Of a DNA stretch of 64,000 bases, positions 11,075 to 22,429 are shown in pieces. Position 1 is the first letter of the stretch, and the number at the start of each line of letters is the position of its first letter. The notes beneath the pieces are model-generated. The model worked only from the letters and a program-made list of their open reading frames with translations. It was not told the origin of the DNA and searched no databases. Origin of the DNA: Pararge aegeria (taxonomy: Eukaryota > Arthropoda > Insecta > Lepidoptera > Nymphalidae); the NCBI RefSeq assembly GCF_905163445.1, contig NC_053200.1:10850001-10914000 (forward strand), read 5' to 3'. The translations under genes and the position numbers were made by a program.

Positions 11075-12290
11075 GCTTTTTTTTTTATTAACGATAGGCC
11101 AGCGCTTGACGTGCCCGTTAGAAAGCAATGATGAGGTCTAGTTTGGAGCACGCTTGCCTAGACAATTGCCTAATAAGCCACTAGAATAAGCCACTCTAGC
11201 CTTGAAGGAACCCAAATTATACATGGCAGGAAACACAGTTGCAGTTGAAAGAGCGTTCCACATCTTAGCTGTACGTTTAAAAGTCTACTACGGATGTAAT
11301 GTCATGAGTAAACATGTTGTATTTGGCATCAGAATGTTAATTATTTTTTCAAGAGTTTGCAACTCTATGGCATCGTCAGCAAAACAATGCGTGAGTTGGT
11401 AGCACTGACCTATAGGGTAGATAACATTTAAATAATGCCATATATTATTTGCTCTATTGCTCCGTTGTCCAATGACAAACCAACAAACTCACTTCCGTGC
11501 TCATAATCGTCATCAACGTCATTGTAGTCAGACAACTATTCTCATAGGAGAGAGGAAAGAAAAGACCCTCTACGATAATAAGATTAAATTAAGTAACTAT
11601 TCAAATTTTCTCAGCCATCTTATTTTTTTCATAAACATCAATAGCTTATTAGACTCTACTACTGGACTTCAGGACTCCCAACGGGAGGGTAGGTCACACC
11701 CACCCAGACACAGACACACGCACAGTCACACACATAGACACACAACAGACAAGTCAAACTTATACCCCTTCCCCATCGTTTTTGCGTCGGGGTTTACAAA
11801 ACAAAACAATTATTTCCACTATTTGATATATCCAGTGCAACGCCCGCATATTTGACTGAACCACTGTGTGACGCTGTTGACAGAAATCAAAATGTTGATT
11901 GTTTAAGTTAAAACGCTTAGTTCAGGCTAAACTAAAACCTGTGTAGTACATACCCTTGTCACAATCTTTTTTTACCCGGAGGTGGGCGTTAATAACTGTA
12001 ACACAGTTTTTAACTAACACAGTTGTTAATGTTCCTTAGATTATAAGAATCCATTGTAAATGAGACACAATAAAGACAATTATTATTATAAACTGCGACC
12101 AGAAGCTATGTTCAGCTTATTTTAAGCTAGAAGCTAGACTTAATATAATATTTGTTTATTATAGAGAACTTTAAGCTTCCGGAATAACTCAATAACAAAC
12201 CAGTGGAATTGTCAGTTAACCCAGTTACACCACTGGGCTTGTCAAAAAAATTCATTGTATAATTATAAATTCATAGTTGCATCATAAAAT
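11075..12290. other. No gene seen
   Basis: Contains the CA-rich run at 11690 and a short GACACAATAAAGACAATTAT tail-like piece near 12065, perhaps a LINE end. Confidence 0.4.
11690..11748. repeat. CA-rich imperfect microsatellite
   Basis: CAGACACAGACACACGCACA and similar interrupted CA units. Confidence 0.75.
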
Positions 12291-12297
12291 ATTTTAA

Positions 12298-12566
12298 ATA
12301 AATAAGTAAATAAATAAATATGCTACGACAATACACACATCGCCATCAAGCCCCAAAGTAAGCGTAGCTTGTGTTATGGGTACTAAGATAGCTGTTGAAT
12401 ATTTTTATGAATATAATACAAATAAATACTCACAATATACAAATAAACACCCAGACACTGAAAAACAATCATGTTCATCACACAAACATTTTCCAATTGT
12501 GGGAATCGAACCCACGGCCTAGGACTCAGAAAGCAGGGTCGCTGCCCACTGCGCCAGACGGCAGTC
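12298..12566 (-). mobile_element. SINE-A, near full length
   Basis: On the minus strand a tRNA-like head (GGCGCAGTGGGCAGCGACC, then a B-box GGTTCGATTCCCAC form) leads to a body ending GGCGATGTGTGTATTGTCGT and an (ATTT)n tail. A- and B-box order is that of an RNA polymerase III promoter. Copies occur on both strands in this window. Confidence 0.8.
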
Positions 12567-13150
12567 ATTTTTGATACATAGAAATAACAAGAACTTTATT
12601 TTATTCGATTGCAATGTCGCTAATGACTTCAATTGAGTCTGAACACCATTGAGAAGCACCATTTGAGAATCCGCATTAGCCCAAAATACAAACGTTGAAG
12701 AGGAACCATTTTTAAATTTTGTCCAGTAGGTCTACTGCCTACGTTGACCCTACTCCGAGTCATAATATAAAGTTAATAAGTTTGGGAGTCAACTTATAGT
12801 ATGAGTAAACAGGAACATCAACTGTTAACCTTCTTTAACGTACCCCTAGTGTAAAAATAGGTTAATACTGAATGTGGGTAGCGAAGTTGAAGCTTCCAAA
12901 ATAAATCAATAACAGTCAAGCCCCAGTGGAATTGTCAGTAAACTCAGTTAGCCGAGTATGTCTTAGAGACCGCTTATCGAGTGTATTTAGTTACGAGTCT
13001 TATCTATCTCGAGGGCATAGTGGACTTCTATTATAGCTTTCTATTGTGTAGAGTTAAGCTCTATTAAAAGAATAATTAGTTATTGAGAAATTTATGAAAT
13101 TTCACTGGGTTTTCGTCATCGATATGTTTATTCAATGGACTATTATTTGA

Positions 13151-13398
13151 CAGCCAATTGGCGCAGTGGGCAGCGACCTTGCTTTCTGAGTCCAAGGCCG
13201 TGGGTTCGATTCCCACAACTGCACAATATTTGTGTGATGAACATAAATGTTTTTCAGTGCCTGGGTGTTTATCTACATACTAAGTATTTATGTATATTAT
13301 TCCTAAAAATTATTCATCAGTTATCTTAGTACCCATAACACAAGCTATGCTTACATTGGGACTAGATGGCGATGTGTGTATTGTCGTAGTATTTATTA
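13151..13398 (+). mobile_element. SINE-A, near full length
   Basis: TTGGCGCAGTGGGCAGCGAC, the B-box GGTTCGATTCCC and the GCGATGTGTGTATTGTCGTA end are all present. It lies 0.6 kb from and opposite to the copy at 12298-12566. Confidence 0.8.
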
Positions 13399-13599
13399 TG
13401 TCTAGTCTTTTTGAAAAACATGGATGTATTAATTTTACGATATTTTCTGCGGCTTATAAGTTTGGTAACACAATTTTCTTCTGCATTACGTCATGGTCAT
13501 AGCATTCGGCGTATTTTCTAACACTGGCGCTATCTTATTCATTTTTGTCATCAAAACATACATCTGAGCTCTTGAAATTCTTCTTTTAATAAATTCAAA

Positions 13600-14040
13600 G
13601 TCAAAGTCAAATATTTCTTTATTCAAATAGGCATATAGATGGTACTTTTGATGCGTACATTACATGTAAAATATGACATAGAATTGAGTTTATGGCGATA
13701 ACTAAATTCGTCAACTTAAAACTAAAGTAACGAGGGTGCCAAACGGCCCTGGTCTAAGTCATTTAAAACTATTAAAGAAGCAACCTGGTTAGAGCAATAA
13801 TTTACGGCCAAGCATTTTTATCGTTGACGTAGTCCTTAATACTATAATAGGTATTTTCTAAAAGCTTACGTTTAATACAAACTTTCAACTTTTTAAGAGT
13901 CATCTCCAAGATATCAACTGGTAGTTTACTGTAAAACGTTGTTAACAATTTTCTTTAAATGAATAACTTATTTTATGTAGTCTAGTAATATTGCACTGCA
14001 AGTTTACATTTGTTTCTAACTTACAAATTTCTCTTTAATT
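13600..14040 (-). pseudogene. Non-LTR retrotransposon 3' end (LINE family 1) with ORF C-terminus
   Basis: Reading the minus strand, the piece ends in the TTTGACTTTGACTTTGA tail. The 3' UTR contains AACCAGGTTGCTTCTTTAAT and CCTCGTTACTTTAGTTTTAA. Upstream lies an ORF end KRKLLENTYYSIKDYVNDKN followed by AWP and a stop, the typical C-terminus of lepidopteran Jockey/CR1-like LINEs. The copy is 5' truncated and decayed. Confidence 0.65.
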
Positions 14041-14214
14041 TAGATATATTTTTGTGAACATAATAAATAAAATATTACTGTATTTGCAATATTATTATAG
14101 TTCTCTGATCTGTAATATAAATAATTGGACTGGCTGTCCTCAAATGACAGCTTTATTTTTGCCCCAATTTAAAACGCCAAAATTGACATACTTCTTTGGA
14201 ACTATTGTTTTCGT

Positions 14215-14267
14215 GCATTATGCATTTGCCCACCAAGCGAGGTGTGCTTGATGGACAAATGCATAAT
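14215..14267. repeat. Hairpin with 23-nt arms
   Basis: CATTATGCATTTGCCCACCA (continuing AGC) pairs with GCTTGATGGACAAATGCATA (continuing ATG) around a 7-nt loop, with two mismatches. On the minus-strand RNA both mismatches become G-U pairs. A run of 16-17 A follows. Confidence 0.7.
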
Positions 14268-14494
14268 GAAAAAAAAAAAAAAAAAATAATAAATCCTTAA
14301 ACTAAGTATGACTACTGCTTAATCCCGCCTCTGAGTTATAAAGAACTAAGTGGCACGCAAGTTTCTCACGAAATTTTCTTTACCAAGTCACATTTTGTTG
14401 CTTATATTAAAATCTAACTCGGTCCCCTCGAAATTAAAGCCGAAATACAAATCACCAGGCTTTTAACGTATTACCAATGCTTATACGAAATCGT

Positions 14495-14748
14495 GGTTTA
14501 AAGTGGAGGTCCCAGGTTCAATCCCCGGCAGGGTCAATTTGGGAATTTATAATTTCTGAATTTTCTGTAGTCTGATATAGTTGGAAGCTTAAGCAGCGGC
14601 TAGTTAGCACCCTATCGACAAACTGCCGCTAAGCGATTTAGCGTTCCGGTACGATGTCACGTAGTAACCGATTAGAGGCGTAGGTTTAATATAACTACCA
14701 TACCCCTAACGGGTTAACCCATTATCATCCTTGACTGCATCATAATTT
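14495..14748 (+). mobile_element. SINE-C, near full length
   Basis: A head remnant with B-box AGGTTCAATCCCCGGCAG leads to TTTGGGAATTTATAATTTCT, GTTCCGGTACGATGTCACGT and TAATATAACTACCATACCCC. This is the clearest copy here. Confidence 0.75.
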
Positions 14749-14937
14749 TTATCAGTCTGTCTATACCATGGCCACGCATCACGCTGAAACTACTGAATTA
14801 TTTCAAATGAAAATTTGCACGATTCCAGTTCATACCACGAGGTAGGTATACTTTTTATCCCGAAATTCAAGTCCTTTCCAAGTTCCTTTGGGACACTCAC
14901 CAGCAGATGAAATTGCAGTCAAGCTTGTAGTGGAATT

Positions 14938-15127
14938 AAAAAAAATGTACAACTGAAGCAATTACAACTTGGACGATTTTGTAACAATGAAGCGGCTCGT
15001 GACAAGTTTATGTGTGTGTTTTAACTAAATAGAAGTCTGTGAGTTTAAAATGTATTAATAATTCAAACTCACAAGAGTTTACTCACTCCAACAACAATAA
15101 AAGTAAATGAATATTACAACAATGTAG
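14938..15127 (+). repeat. Local duplication, copy 1
   Basis: From AAAAAAATGTACAACTGAAG to ATTACAACAATGTAGT. Nearly identical to 15466-15620 apart from 35-40 bases lost there. Confidence 0.85.
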
Positions 15128-15389
15128 TTTCAAGTCCAACAATTAATAAATCATGTAACGAGTATAATACCCGTAGTATAATAGTAGTAATGGCCAGCGG
15201 CGGCGTGCCTAAGGGATCGATAAGCTTAAGCTTCTGAATAGAATCGCTCAAGCCTCAACACACTAAGAAAGCTAACTGCCTAACTAGCTTGGTTTTAACA
15301 AGAATAAAACGCATTTAGATATATCATCTTATAAAACTTTGAACTTTATCATAATTAATCCATTACTTTCCCACTACAAAGCACGAAAT

Positions 15390-15465
15390 AAAAGGGTTTA
15401 AGGCCGTAGTCCACCACACGGTCTAATGCGGATTGGTAGCCTTATCACGCGTTTTGATAATGATA
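15390..15465 (-). mobile_element. SINE-B part 1, interrupted
   Basis: GGCCGTAGTCCACCACACGG and GCGGATTGGTAGCC are the antisense 3' body. It continues at 15621 after the duplicated segment 15466-15620. Confidence 0.55.
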
Positions 15466-15620
15466 AAAAAATGTACAACTGAAGCAATTACAACTTGGAC
15501 GATTTTGTAACAATGAAGCGGCTCGTGACAAATTTATGTGTGTGTTTTAACATTTCAAACTCACAAGAGTTTACTCACTCCAACAACAATAAAAGTAAAT
15601 GAATATTACAACAATGTAGT
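15466..15620 (+). repeat. Local duplication, copy 2, inside a SINE-B
   Basis: It repeats copy 1 with one substitution in GTGACAAATTTATGTG and lacks the ACTAAATAGAAGTCTGTGAG region. It interrupts the SINE-B at 15390-15700. Confidence 0.85.
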
Positions 15621-15700
15621 AGGCATGCATCCAGGCTCCAGGCATGCAGGTTCCCTCACGATGCTTTTGTTTAACGCAAGTGATATTTTAATTGCTTAAA
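15621..15700 (-). mobile_element. SINE-B part 2, interrupted
   Basis: GGCATGCAGGTTCCCTCACG then TTTAACGCAAGTGATATTTT are the antisense middle of the family. Confidence 0.55.
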
Positions 15701-15810
15701 TATGTTATAATTGCTCAATTGGAAATACCATGTTAATCATGTATGTGATAGGCTTAGAGGAATTTTTGCTAAATTCTCTTTAATTAAATACAAAATGCCT
15801 TAAAAAACAA

Positions 15811-16281
15811 TTTATTACTATACAAATCATTAGCCGAATCTGTATCTCTTATGGGTTGTCAAGCTACGGTAGAACTTATAAAACTCACCTTGATCAAATA
15901 TTCACACTACAACTGAGAATTTTAAAAGAAATAATTCCAAAATTAATTAAAATAACCTTAGACGTCCGTAAAATATTTGCTTTTTGTAAAATTATTCCTA
16001 TAGATGAAAAAACAGAACTGACATTACTATTTGACGGATATTTTAATAAAAATCTAAGAAAAGCACAAATTCCATATTCAGCCCGTAGGTTTGATAATCC
16101 TAAACTCTGTCTACCAAAATATAATAACTTGTACAGGAAAAGAAGGTTAAACTACATTGTGCCTTACCTAATTAATCAGCTACCTAAGTCACTCAAAGAC
16201 ACCATAACACATAAAAACATAAAATTTAAATTAAAACAATACTATCAACAAATAACAATTTCAAAGTACAATAACAGTTAA
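15811..16281 (+). pseudogene. Non-LTR retrotransposon, C-terminal end of the RT ORF, broken
   Basis: An open frame of about 140 codons reads SSYGRTYKTHLDQIFTLQLR and ends VPYLINQLPKSLKDTI with a lysine-rich tail. This is the pattern of the end of a Jockey/CR1-type reverse-transcriptase ORF (ISYGL..YG..., then INxLPKxLK). A second frame upstream encodes LYKSLAESV, so a frameshift near 15840 splits the ORF. The 5' part is absent. AT-rich sequence after the stop to about 16440 is probably its 3' UTR. Confidence 0.65.
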
Positions 16282-16444
16282 TTCCTAAAAATTTGCGAAA
16301 ACTGAACATCCTGTATTGCGTTGCTCGATGGCCGTTCGTGGCATTAACTTACCGCATTTTTAAACTACCTGCTTTGTTATCTACATTATATCACTTAAGG
16401 TTTTTTGTAAATAGCAATAGCTATATTACTAATAAAGTTATAGG

Positions 16445-17050
16445 ATATAGGTTTAAATAAGATTGTTAGTTAATATTAAAATATATTTATAGTACCTACC
16501 TGCCTACCTACTACCAATTTGAAACCTCCGATGTATCTACCTAATTATATTGAGGGAATTTTATTTATATGGAATATCTTGATTAATTTCTTTAGATGTT
16601 ACCTTTTGTCGACGGCACGGTGGTGTACGGTAAAATTCGTAAGAATTTATGATTACACCATAATAGTTTTAAGTCTACTTGTGAATTATGGTTAATAAAT
16701 TTATTTATTATTATTATTATTATTATGTGAGTTTTACATAACTCACATAATAATAACCAAAGAAATAACAAAGGGCTTATGATAATAAATTGAATTTTCA
16801 TTCCCATAAATCCTTAGAAACTTCAGAAGCTTGCTAGGCTTCTGGAACGAGCTTGGATGGCTTGACCTATACCAAGCTACGAAAATGGCTAGCCACACAG
16901 AGAAGAGAAGAGATATTTAATGGATCTTCCTTAATAAAACATTAAAGGAGGCAGTGTTTTTAAATGGAGTGCATACCACTCGACTTAAAACACTACTAGT
17001 GATATGTTATTCCAAATAATGTTTTTTTATACTAACGGATATATTTATTT
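16445..17050. other. No gene seen
   Basis: AT-rich with an (ATT)n run at about 16705. Confidence 0.45.
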
Positions 17051-17054
17051 ATTT

Positions 17055-17205
17055 GTATTAAATAGCAACGGCCAAAGCCTCCCACCAGACAAGACCAGAG
17101 AAAATTATAGAATTTTAAATTGCTAAATTAATATAACCTGGGCCTCCAAGCATAACCTTAAGACCTTAGACCACCAATGCTTTAGGGAGGTCGCCAAAGG
17201 AGGAC
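17055..17205 (-). mobile_element. SINE-C 5' half, decayed
   Basis: Antisense AACGGCCAAAGCCTCCCACC, GACCAGAGAAAATTATAGAA and a decayed head over CACCAATGCTTTAGGGAGGT. Confidence 0.5.
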
Positions 17206-17339
17206 ATTAATAAAGTATCGTGTTGTTTGGGAACCCCTAGCTGCGTCATTATCAGATCCCTGAACTTGTAATTCTAATCAAGACCACATTAAGGTCTCTA
17301 AATACGGCCCATCGACATGAGTTTTCGAAGAGTTGCTAA

Positions 17340-18035
17340 TACAATAACCTTATTTTCGGACTTTGACGGGTCGATTAACACTGTCCGGCGCGCATCGCCG
17401 CAAGTCGGCACGCAACGGAGCGCATGCCGCGAAGGTTGACCGAGTCCGCCAAAATTCAACCGCATGCTCGTGCATCCAACCAGAAATATGACAGAAGCCA
17501 AACATAATCCCCGGCAGTCGAGTGGAAGCCGTCTGAATGCGCACCTAAATGAACAGTTTACGCAGTTCTAAAATGGGAGTAAATGACCTTGCAGTCTTAG
17601 ATGGTGGTAAATGACCTTGCAGTTTAGATGGTAATGGGCTAACTTGTTAGGGATAAGGCAGTTATACTAAGCCCATACCCCTAATCAGTTTATATACGTC
17701 ATCGTACTAGAACGCTTGGCACTAGACCACCCCAGACCAATAGAGAGAATTATAACTTTCTGACTGTCGGGACCACAGCGCTCACAACGCGCGCCACAAT
17801 TTGTCAAATTACAATTTAAAATACTGTAAAATAATATCAATATCACCGATAAGAAAGCCCAGCGGTCTATGCCTAGCAGACGGACGTTGATAGGTTGCGG
17901 GTAATACGGAAACTTTCTTCTTAAATCGGAATGTAAAATTCGCACCGACGCGCACCGGTCAGTATAAATCGTCCCTACGAGCGTTTGAGGAACGCGCGTC
18001 GTCTGCGCGTGGAAAACACACCGTGTGTATGGGCC
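17340..18035. promoter_or_regulatory. GC-richer unique-looking block with a TATA-like site
   Basis: 17340-17545 and 17940-18035 are CpG-richer than the surroundings. At 17963 a GTATAAAT sits in GCACCGGTCAGTATAAATC, followed by GCGCGTCGTCTGCGCG, like a TATA promoter reading to the right. A SINE-C tail (minus) lies between the two halves. No coding exon or strong donor was found, so this may equally be an old mobile element. Confidence 0.2.
17585..17718 (-). mobile_element. SINE-C 3' part with a small tandem duplication
   Basis: Antisense GGGCTAACTTGTTAGGGATA, AGTTATACTAAGCCCATACC and CATCGTACTAGAACGC. The end unit GGTAAATGACCTTGCAGT is duplicated. Confidence 0.55.
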
Positions 18036-18039
18036 CTTA

Positions 18040-18890
18040 GGTTTTCGTAGGTACCCAAGCGTAAACCTGCCAATGACAAAAAATATAACATGTACGATAT
18101 TGAATTATTCATTTCAAATCCTAGACTGCACGGAATGTACGCTACAGAGAGAAATATATTATTAGAGTTGCTTGGTCGAACGTGAAACCCTGACGGTTTC
18201 TCACTTTGTATGACATTTAATGTTGTACTTACTCAAATCAGAACAGTTCATTATGGTTCACCATTTTTTAACAAATCTGCTATCATGTCAAGGATTTTTA
18301 AGAACAGATAGGTATATCGGAACCTACCGTATCTAAATCCTGACACGCACATGACCGGTTATTCCATTGTATATTTAACTTTATTCCATCGATTTTCCAT
18401 CTATTTTAGCTTCACACAGTAGTAGGGTAAAGTCGTCGCCTTCGATAGCTTTGCGGAACGGGGTTGGCACTGCACTTCGGGAAATTGCTTTACATTCACT
18501 GTTTGTATACGTCTCGAGATTTCTTTAGTACGGTGTGGTATTGGATAGTTGTATTGAAAATCTATTGGGGATAAATTTAGCGCTTATATTATCTACGTGA
18601 TCAAATCAGGAATAAGGAAAACCGAAGTAGAATGCCCACACCTTCCGGTGGTCAAACAAAAATCGGATGAGATCGGGAGGAATTGGCACTCTTTATACCT
18701 TCCGATTCTATCCGATTAATACTGACTGTCGTACGTAGCTGAAACATCCAATTAAAGTAGAAAGACAAGGCACGTTAATAGAACCACAGATTAATTGAAG
18801 ATGAAGAAGATCGCGGCTAGACTAAACTGTCACTACCTCGGGTATTGCTGTGATAGACACGTTGCAATAACGATGCCGCTGAGACAGCAT
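18040..18890. other. No gene; one imperfect hairpin
   Basis: AATCGGATGAGATCGGGAGG near 18661 pairs imperfectly with CCTTCCGATTCTATCCGATT near 18699. Confidence 0.4.
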
Positions 18891-18894
18891 TAAG

Positions 18895-19100
18895 GGATTT
18901 TTCTTTTTTGTATTTTTTTTTTTATTAGTTCTTTTATTTAACTTTAACTTTGATTTGGTTAATTTTGGGTAATTCTCATTTAATTTAATTTTTAAATTTA
19001 TTTTTATTGCATTTCATTTCATTCGTAAATTGTTTAATTGATATACAATTTTTAATGTTTATGGGTAAACCTGAAATAAATGGTTATTATTATTAAAATA
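18895..19100 (+). mobile_element. Probable LINE 3' UTR ending in (ATT)n
   Basis: T-rich sequence leads to GGGTAAACCTGAAATAAATG and GTTATTATTATTA, a polyadenylation-signal-plus-repeat ending usual in LINE tails. There is no coding part. Confidence 0.4.
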
Positions 19101-20100
19101 GGAATATCAAATTGGACAGGTATCATCTATTGTGTTGAGCTGTAGATGGCTATTTAACATAACGCAAGCACTCTCACGAGCCCAGCAAAAATTAAAGAGG
19201 TCAGAGAGAACGCTAATTCAAAACGGATGAATAATTCAGGCTTGCGATGCGACTCTATGGGTCGGCGTATGTTTGCATGGTGAAAAATTACTTATCAGAA
19301 GTTGCATACGGCGAACACCGCTAGTTAAATACAGTAAAAGTAATTTTATAATAAAATAACTATACCTATAAAAAAAATTAAACACATTAGTAATCTAAAC
19401 TAAATTAGCTTCTTATATATGAAGTAATACCAATATATTTAAAGACGAATACATTGAATGAGTAGATAATAGTAAAATTGAATTTAGCCTAGTCTAATGG
19501 TCAAGTGTATTCATTTATTATAGAAAATTAAGTTTCCTGTGTAAGTGATGTAGGTCTTTTTATGGAAATGTCAAGTGAAATGAAATGAAAAAAAAAATGA
19601 AAAAAAAATGTCTTTACACCTAAACCTAAAAAAACTTTGCTATCTTACTAACTTCCTCTTAAACGCCCATCTTGCCAAATTTGTGAATTTATTACACTGA
19701 AAATTTGCACAAATACTATGTAATGACAAGAAAAAAATAACAACGAAACAAAAATCTCACAACAAAGCTTTCTGTCGTCAAACATAGCCTTAACTTTATC
19801 TGCATTAAGTACGATAAGATTTCGTGCAAAAAAATATTTGAGGTTACTTGTAAGTGCATCGAACCCCATGACACGAACACTGTCGCGATTATTTTTGTCA
19901 CAAAGAATGATGTCACGAGCATACATTATGAACCGTTACAAAGCTTTTGTAAGTGGTAAGACATTGTAACTGTAAATGTAATTTGATGACACCATTGTAA
20001 GAGGACCGATGGAAAATGCGTTGGAACGTTATAGTGCGTATAGTACAACCTCTTTTCTTCTTCTTCTTTGGCTTTAGTTAATAACCATTATATTTATTAG
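19100..20100. other. No gene seen
   Basis: AT-rich, A-runs at 19588-19610, short (TTC)n at 20056. The 92-codon minus-strand frame at 19648-19926 has no recognisable motif. Confidence 0.4.
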
Positions 20101-20107
20101 TTATAAG

Positions 20108-20490
20108 GACTTCCTTAATCCCGTGTGGTGACGGAAGATGAGAATACAGTTGTCACCAACCCTCCTTTTCCTGCGGGTGCCTTACGAAACGACAATAGTG
20201 GAACGGGTAGCAGCATCCTCTGGTACTACCATCAGTGGCGTGCACTTCATATAAGTACAAAAGCACTGCCTACCCTTAAATTTTTCTATGACTCAAAAGG
20301 AGAGGAATTTTTCCATTTCATGCCATCTTTCTTCTTTATGCATACCCTGGTCAAAAACCCTGTGCACGTCATTGACTACCATCTACTGCGATCACCAACC
20401 AGGCTATCCAGTGGCTATCCAGCTGATTACGGGCAAACCCTCCCATTGAGATAGGCCTTTAGTCTATCTAGTATTAAAATGTTGTAAACC
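20108..20490 (+). mobile_element. Repeat D carrying a hAT-like MITE
   Basis: AATACAGTTGTCACCAACCC, CCATCTACTGCGATCACCAA, GCAAACCCTCCCATTGAGAT and GTAAACCACTGATGATGATC are the D landmarks, shared with 48045 and 54640. The MITE 20233-20374 splits it. Confidence 0.7.
20233..20374 (+). mobile_element. hAT-like MITE with 8-bp target-site duplication
   Basis: The ends are CAGTGGCGTGCAC and GTGCACGTCATTG, a 13-bp inverted pair with two mismatches. ACTACCAT flanks it at 20225-20232 and 20375-20382, and 8 bp is the hAT superfamily hallmark. It has no coding capacity. Relatives: 10034-10176 and 22072-22240. Confidence 0.8.
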
Positions 20491-20554
20491 ACTGATGATG
20501 ATCCATGGGACTCTTACCTTATATAATGTGCGTTTCAAACCATAATGTTTTCAA

Positions 20555-20680
20555 AGGCGTGTGATGTCTACCAATCAGTACTTGGCCAGCGTGGTAGACC
20601 TAAACGCTTCTCATTCTGAGAAGAGACCGGTGCCCTGTAGCAGGCCAGTAAAATATTGATAACGATGACGATGATGACTC
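20555..20680 (+). mobile_element. SINE-B 3' fragment
   Basis: CTACCAATCAGTACTTGGCC, CTTCTCATTCTGAGAAGAGA and the GATGACGATGATG end match the family. Confidence 0.6.
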
Positions 20681-21244
20681 AAATCTTTTGAAAATATGCA
20701 AAAAATGGCAAAATCTTTAAAAAGCTGGTCCTTTAATTCTTAATATTAGGCCCCAATTTCGGTAGAAATACTAAAAAGTCAGTAGTTCCGAGATACTGGG
20801 ATGATACACAGGAACAGGAAACACCCATTACCACACGATGTAGCTGTGACCGCTTGGGAATAGTGACAAATAATTTCAAATTAATAACGCTCCGATATAA
20901 TAATTTTAACTGCTATTTCGCGCGCGATCGTACAAACTAATCAGTCGTTAAGCAAATATGACCCAATTATAATAATAATTAATTGGTTAGGTAGGCACTC
21001 TTCAACTGTAATTAATAAACGTACTCTGATTTATACATTCAATTAGTTTGATTAGTACTATTTTGATTTTATCTCTTTATCAAGTTGTATCTAAAATTAT
21101 CTATTTTCATTGTTCTAGAAGAGCCAGCTGGAACAATAAATATAGATAATTTGAAGACCTCGTTTTAGATAATCCGATTAATAATTTTCAGAAATCTCTA
21201 GTTTGTGATAAGAAGATGGTCCGAGGTGCCCTACCAATCCTTGT

Positions 21245-21415
21245 CCAGTAGTTTAAGGGTCAATTAGCACTGGTAGAAATCTAAAAGGGACCAGTCCCAA
21301 GAGGCTAGAAGGGTGACCTTGCAGCGGAAAGCGCAGCATTGGTAGACCCCGAAGAAGTGGTCAGGTGACATTAAACGAGCCGCAGGGAGAAACGCGTGGT
21401 TGGTTCCCCCATCTA
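21245..21415 (+). mobile_element. LINE 3' fragment (RTE-like)
   Basis: GTGACCTTGCAGCGGAAAGC, TTGGTAGACCCCGAAGAAG and GACATTAAACGAGCCGCAGG resemble a well-known lepidopteran RTE ending. The family call is from memory. Confidence 0.4.
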
Positions 21416-21640
21416 CTACACTTCTCCTTAACCACCTAAAAGTCTAGTTACTGATTGGCAGACTTCACACTCCATTGAGAACATTATGCAGGACTCCATT
21501 GAGAACGTCGGTTTTCCTCACAATGTTTCCCGCCACTGTTTAAGCAAATTATATTTAATTGTTTAAAAAGCACATAATCACGAAAAGTTAGAGGTCCGTT
21601 ACGGAGATTGAACTTGAATTCCCCGAAAGGCTTAGTTTAT
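21400..21640 (-). mobile_element. SINE-B, decayed
   Basis: Antisense landmarks: CATTATGCAGGACTC, TCCTCACAATGTTTCCCGCC, and AAAAGTTAGAGGTCCGTTAC near the head. Confidence 0.6.
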
Positions 21641-22071
21641 CGCAAGTTTGCATTCCTAATATTAGTCACTTCATAACTTATTTATTTTAACAAAGGCTTC
21701 ATTATAGATTCTTGGATGACGTTAACATCTTTATTTACCCACCTGTAATTGGATGAGGACGAGCATCAGTCAAGTGTTTCACGGAAATTTCCCGCAAGCG
21801 GGGATCCAGTTTTAATTAATAGCTTACTCGATTCTGATACGGGGCCTTACGTAACCCAGTTTCGGAAATACAGCCTAATATAGTTATTACAGCTACTCAT
21901 AAGCCCATAGAGCTGTTTCGTTTATAAAAAGAAGGACTGGGTTGGATATATAATATATGTCAGCCTTCACTAATCAACGACTACATCTGGGCATAGGTAT
22001 CTTGTTTAGACATCTTGTATACATAAAGAGAAACCACGTTTTTGTGTCATTTTGGTCCAGCACCTCTCAGT

Positions 22072-22240
22072 CGGTGGTGTGCACTTCATATATGCACAAA
22101 TGCACTTCCTACCCTAAATATTTCATACAACTTGTATAGAAGGAGACTATTATATGCCATCTATTTTTCTATTTTATGCCATCTTCCTGCCTTATCCCTT
22201 ACCCTGGTTGAAATCCCTATGTTTTGCTCTCAGTGTCATG
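22072..22240 (+). mobile_element. hAT-like MITE, decayed copy
   Basis: GGTGGTGTGCACTTCATATA, TGCACAAATGCACTTCCTAC and CTTACCCTGGTTGAAATCCC match the family. The right end is lost. Confidence 0.55.
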
Positions 22241-22429
22241 ATGTTACCTGTCCACTGATTTGTAAGTGTGTGCCTTTGCGCATTTTTTGTAAGTGTTCTT
22301 ATTATTATTATCTTCAAGTCTATTTTTTTTACACTTTCTATTCCATGTACTTAGTTCTAAGAATTTACCTTTCTATCTAGTGGGGGTGATCTACCTTTTT
22401 CGCTTTTTCTGCTACAAAATCGCCACACC

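Noticed and set aside
11457..11855. 132-codon plus-strand ORF
   Set aside because: It runs through the CA-rich microsatellite and has no recognisable motif.
12480..12566. tRNA-like sequences with GGTTCGATTCCC B-box (also in SINE-A, B and C copies elsewhere)
   Set aside because: They are SINE heads continuous with SINE bodies, and the cloverleaf is not complete. No genuine tRNA gene was found.
20125..20454. 109-codon plus-strand ORF
   Set aside because: It spans repeat D and the hAT-like MITE inside it.
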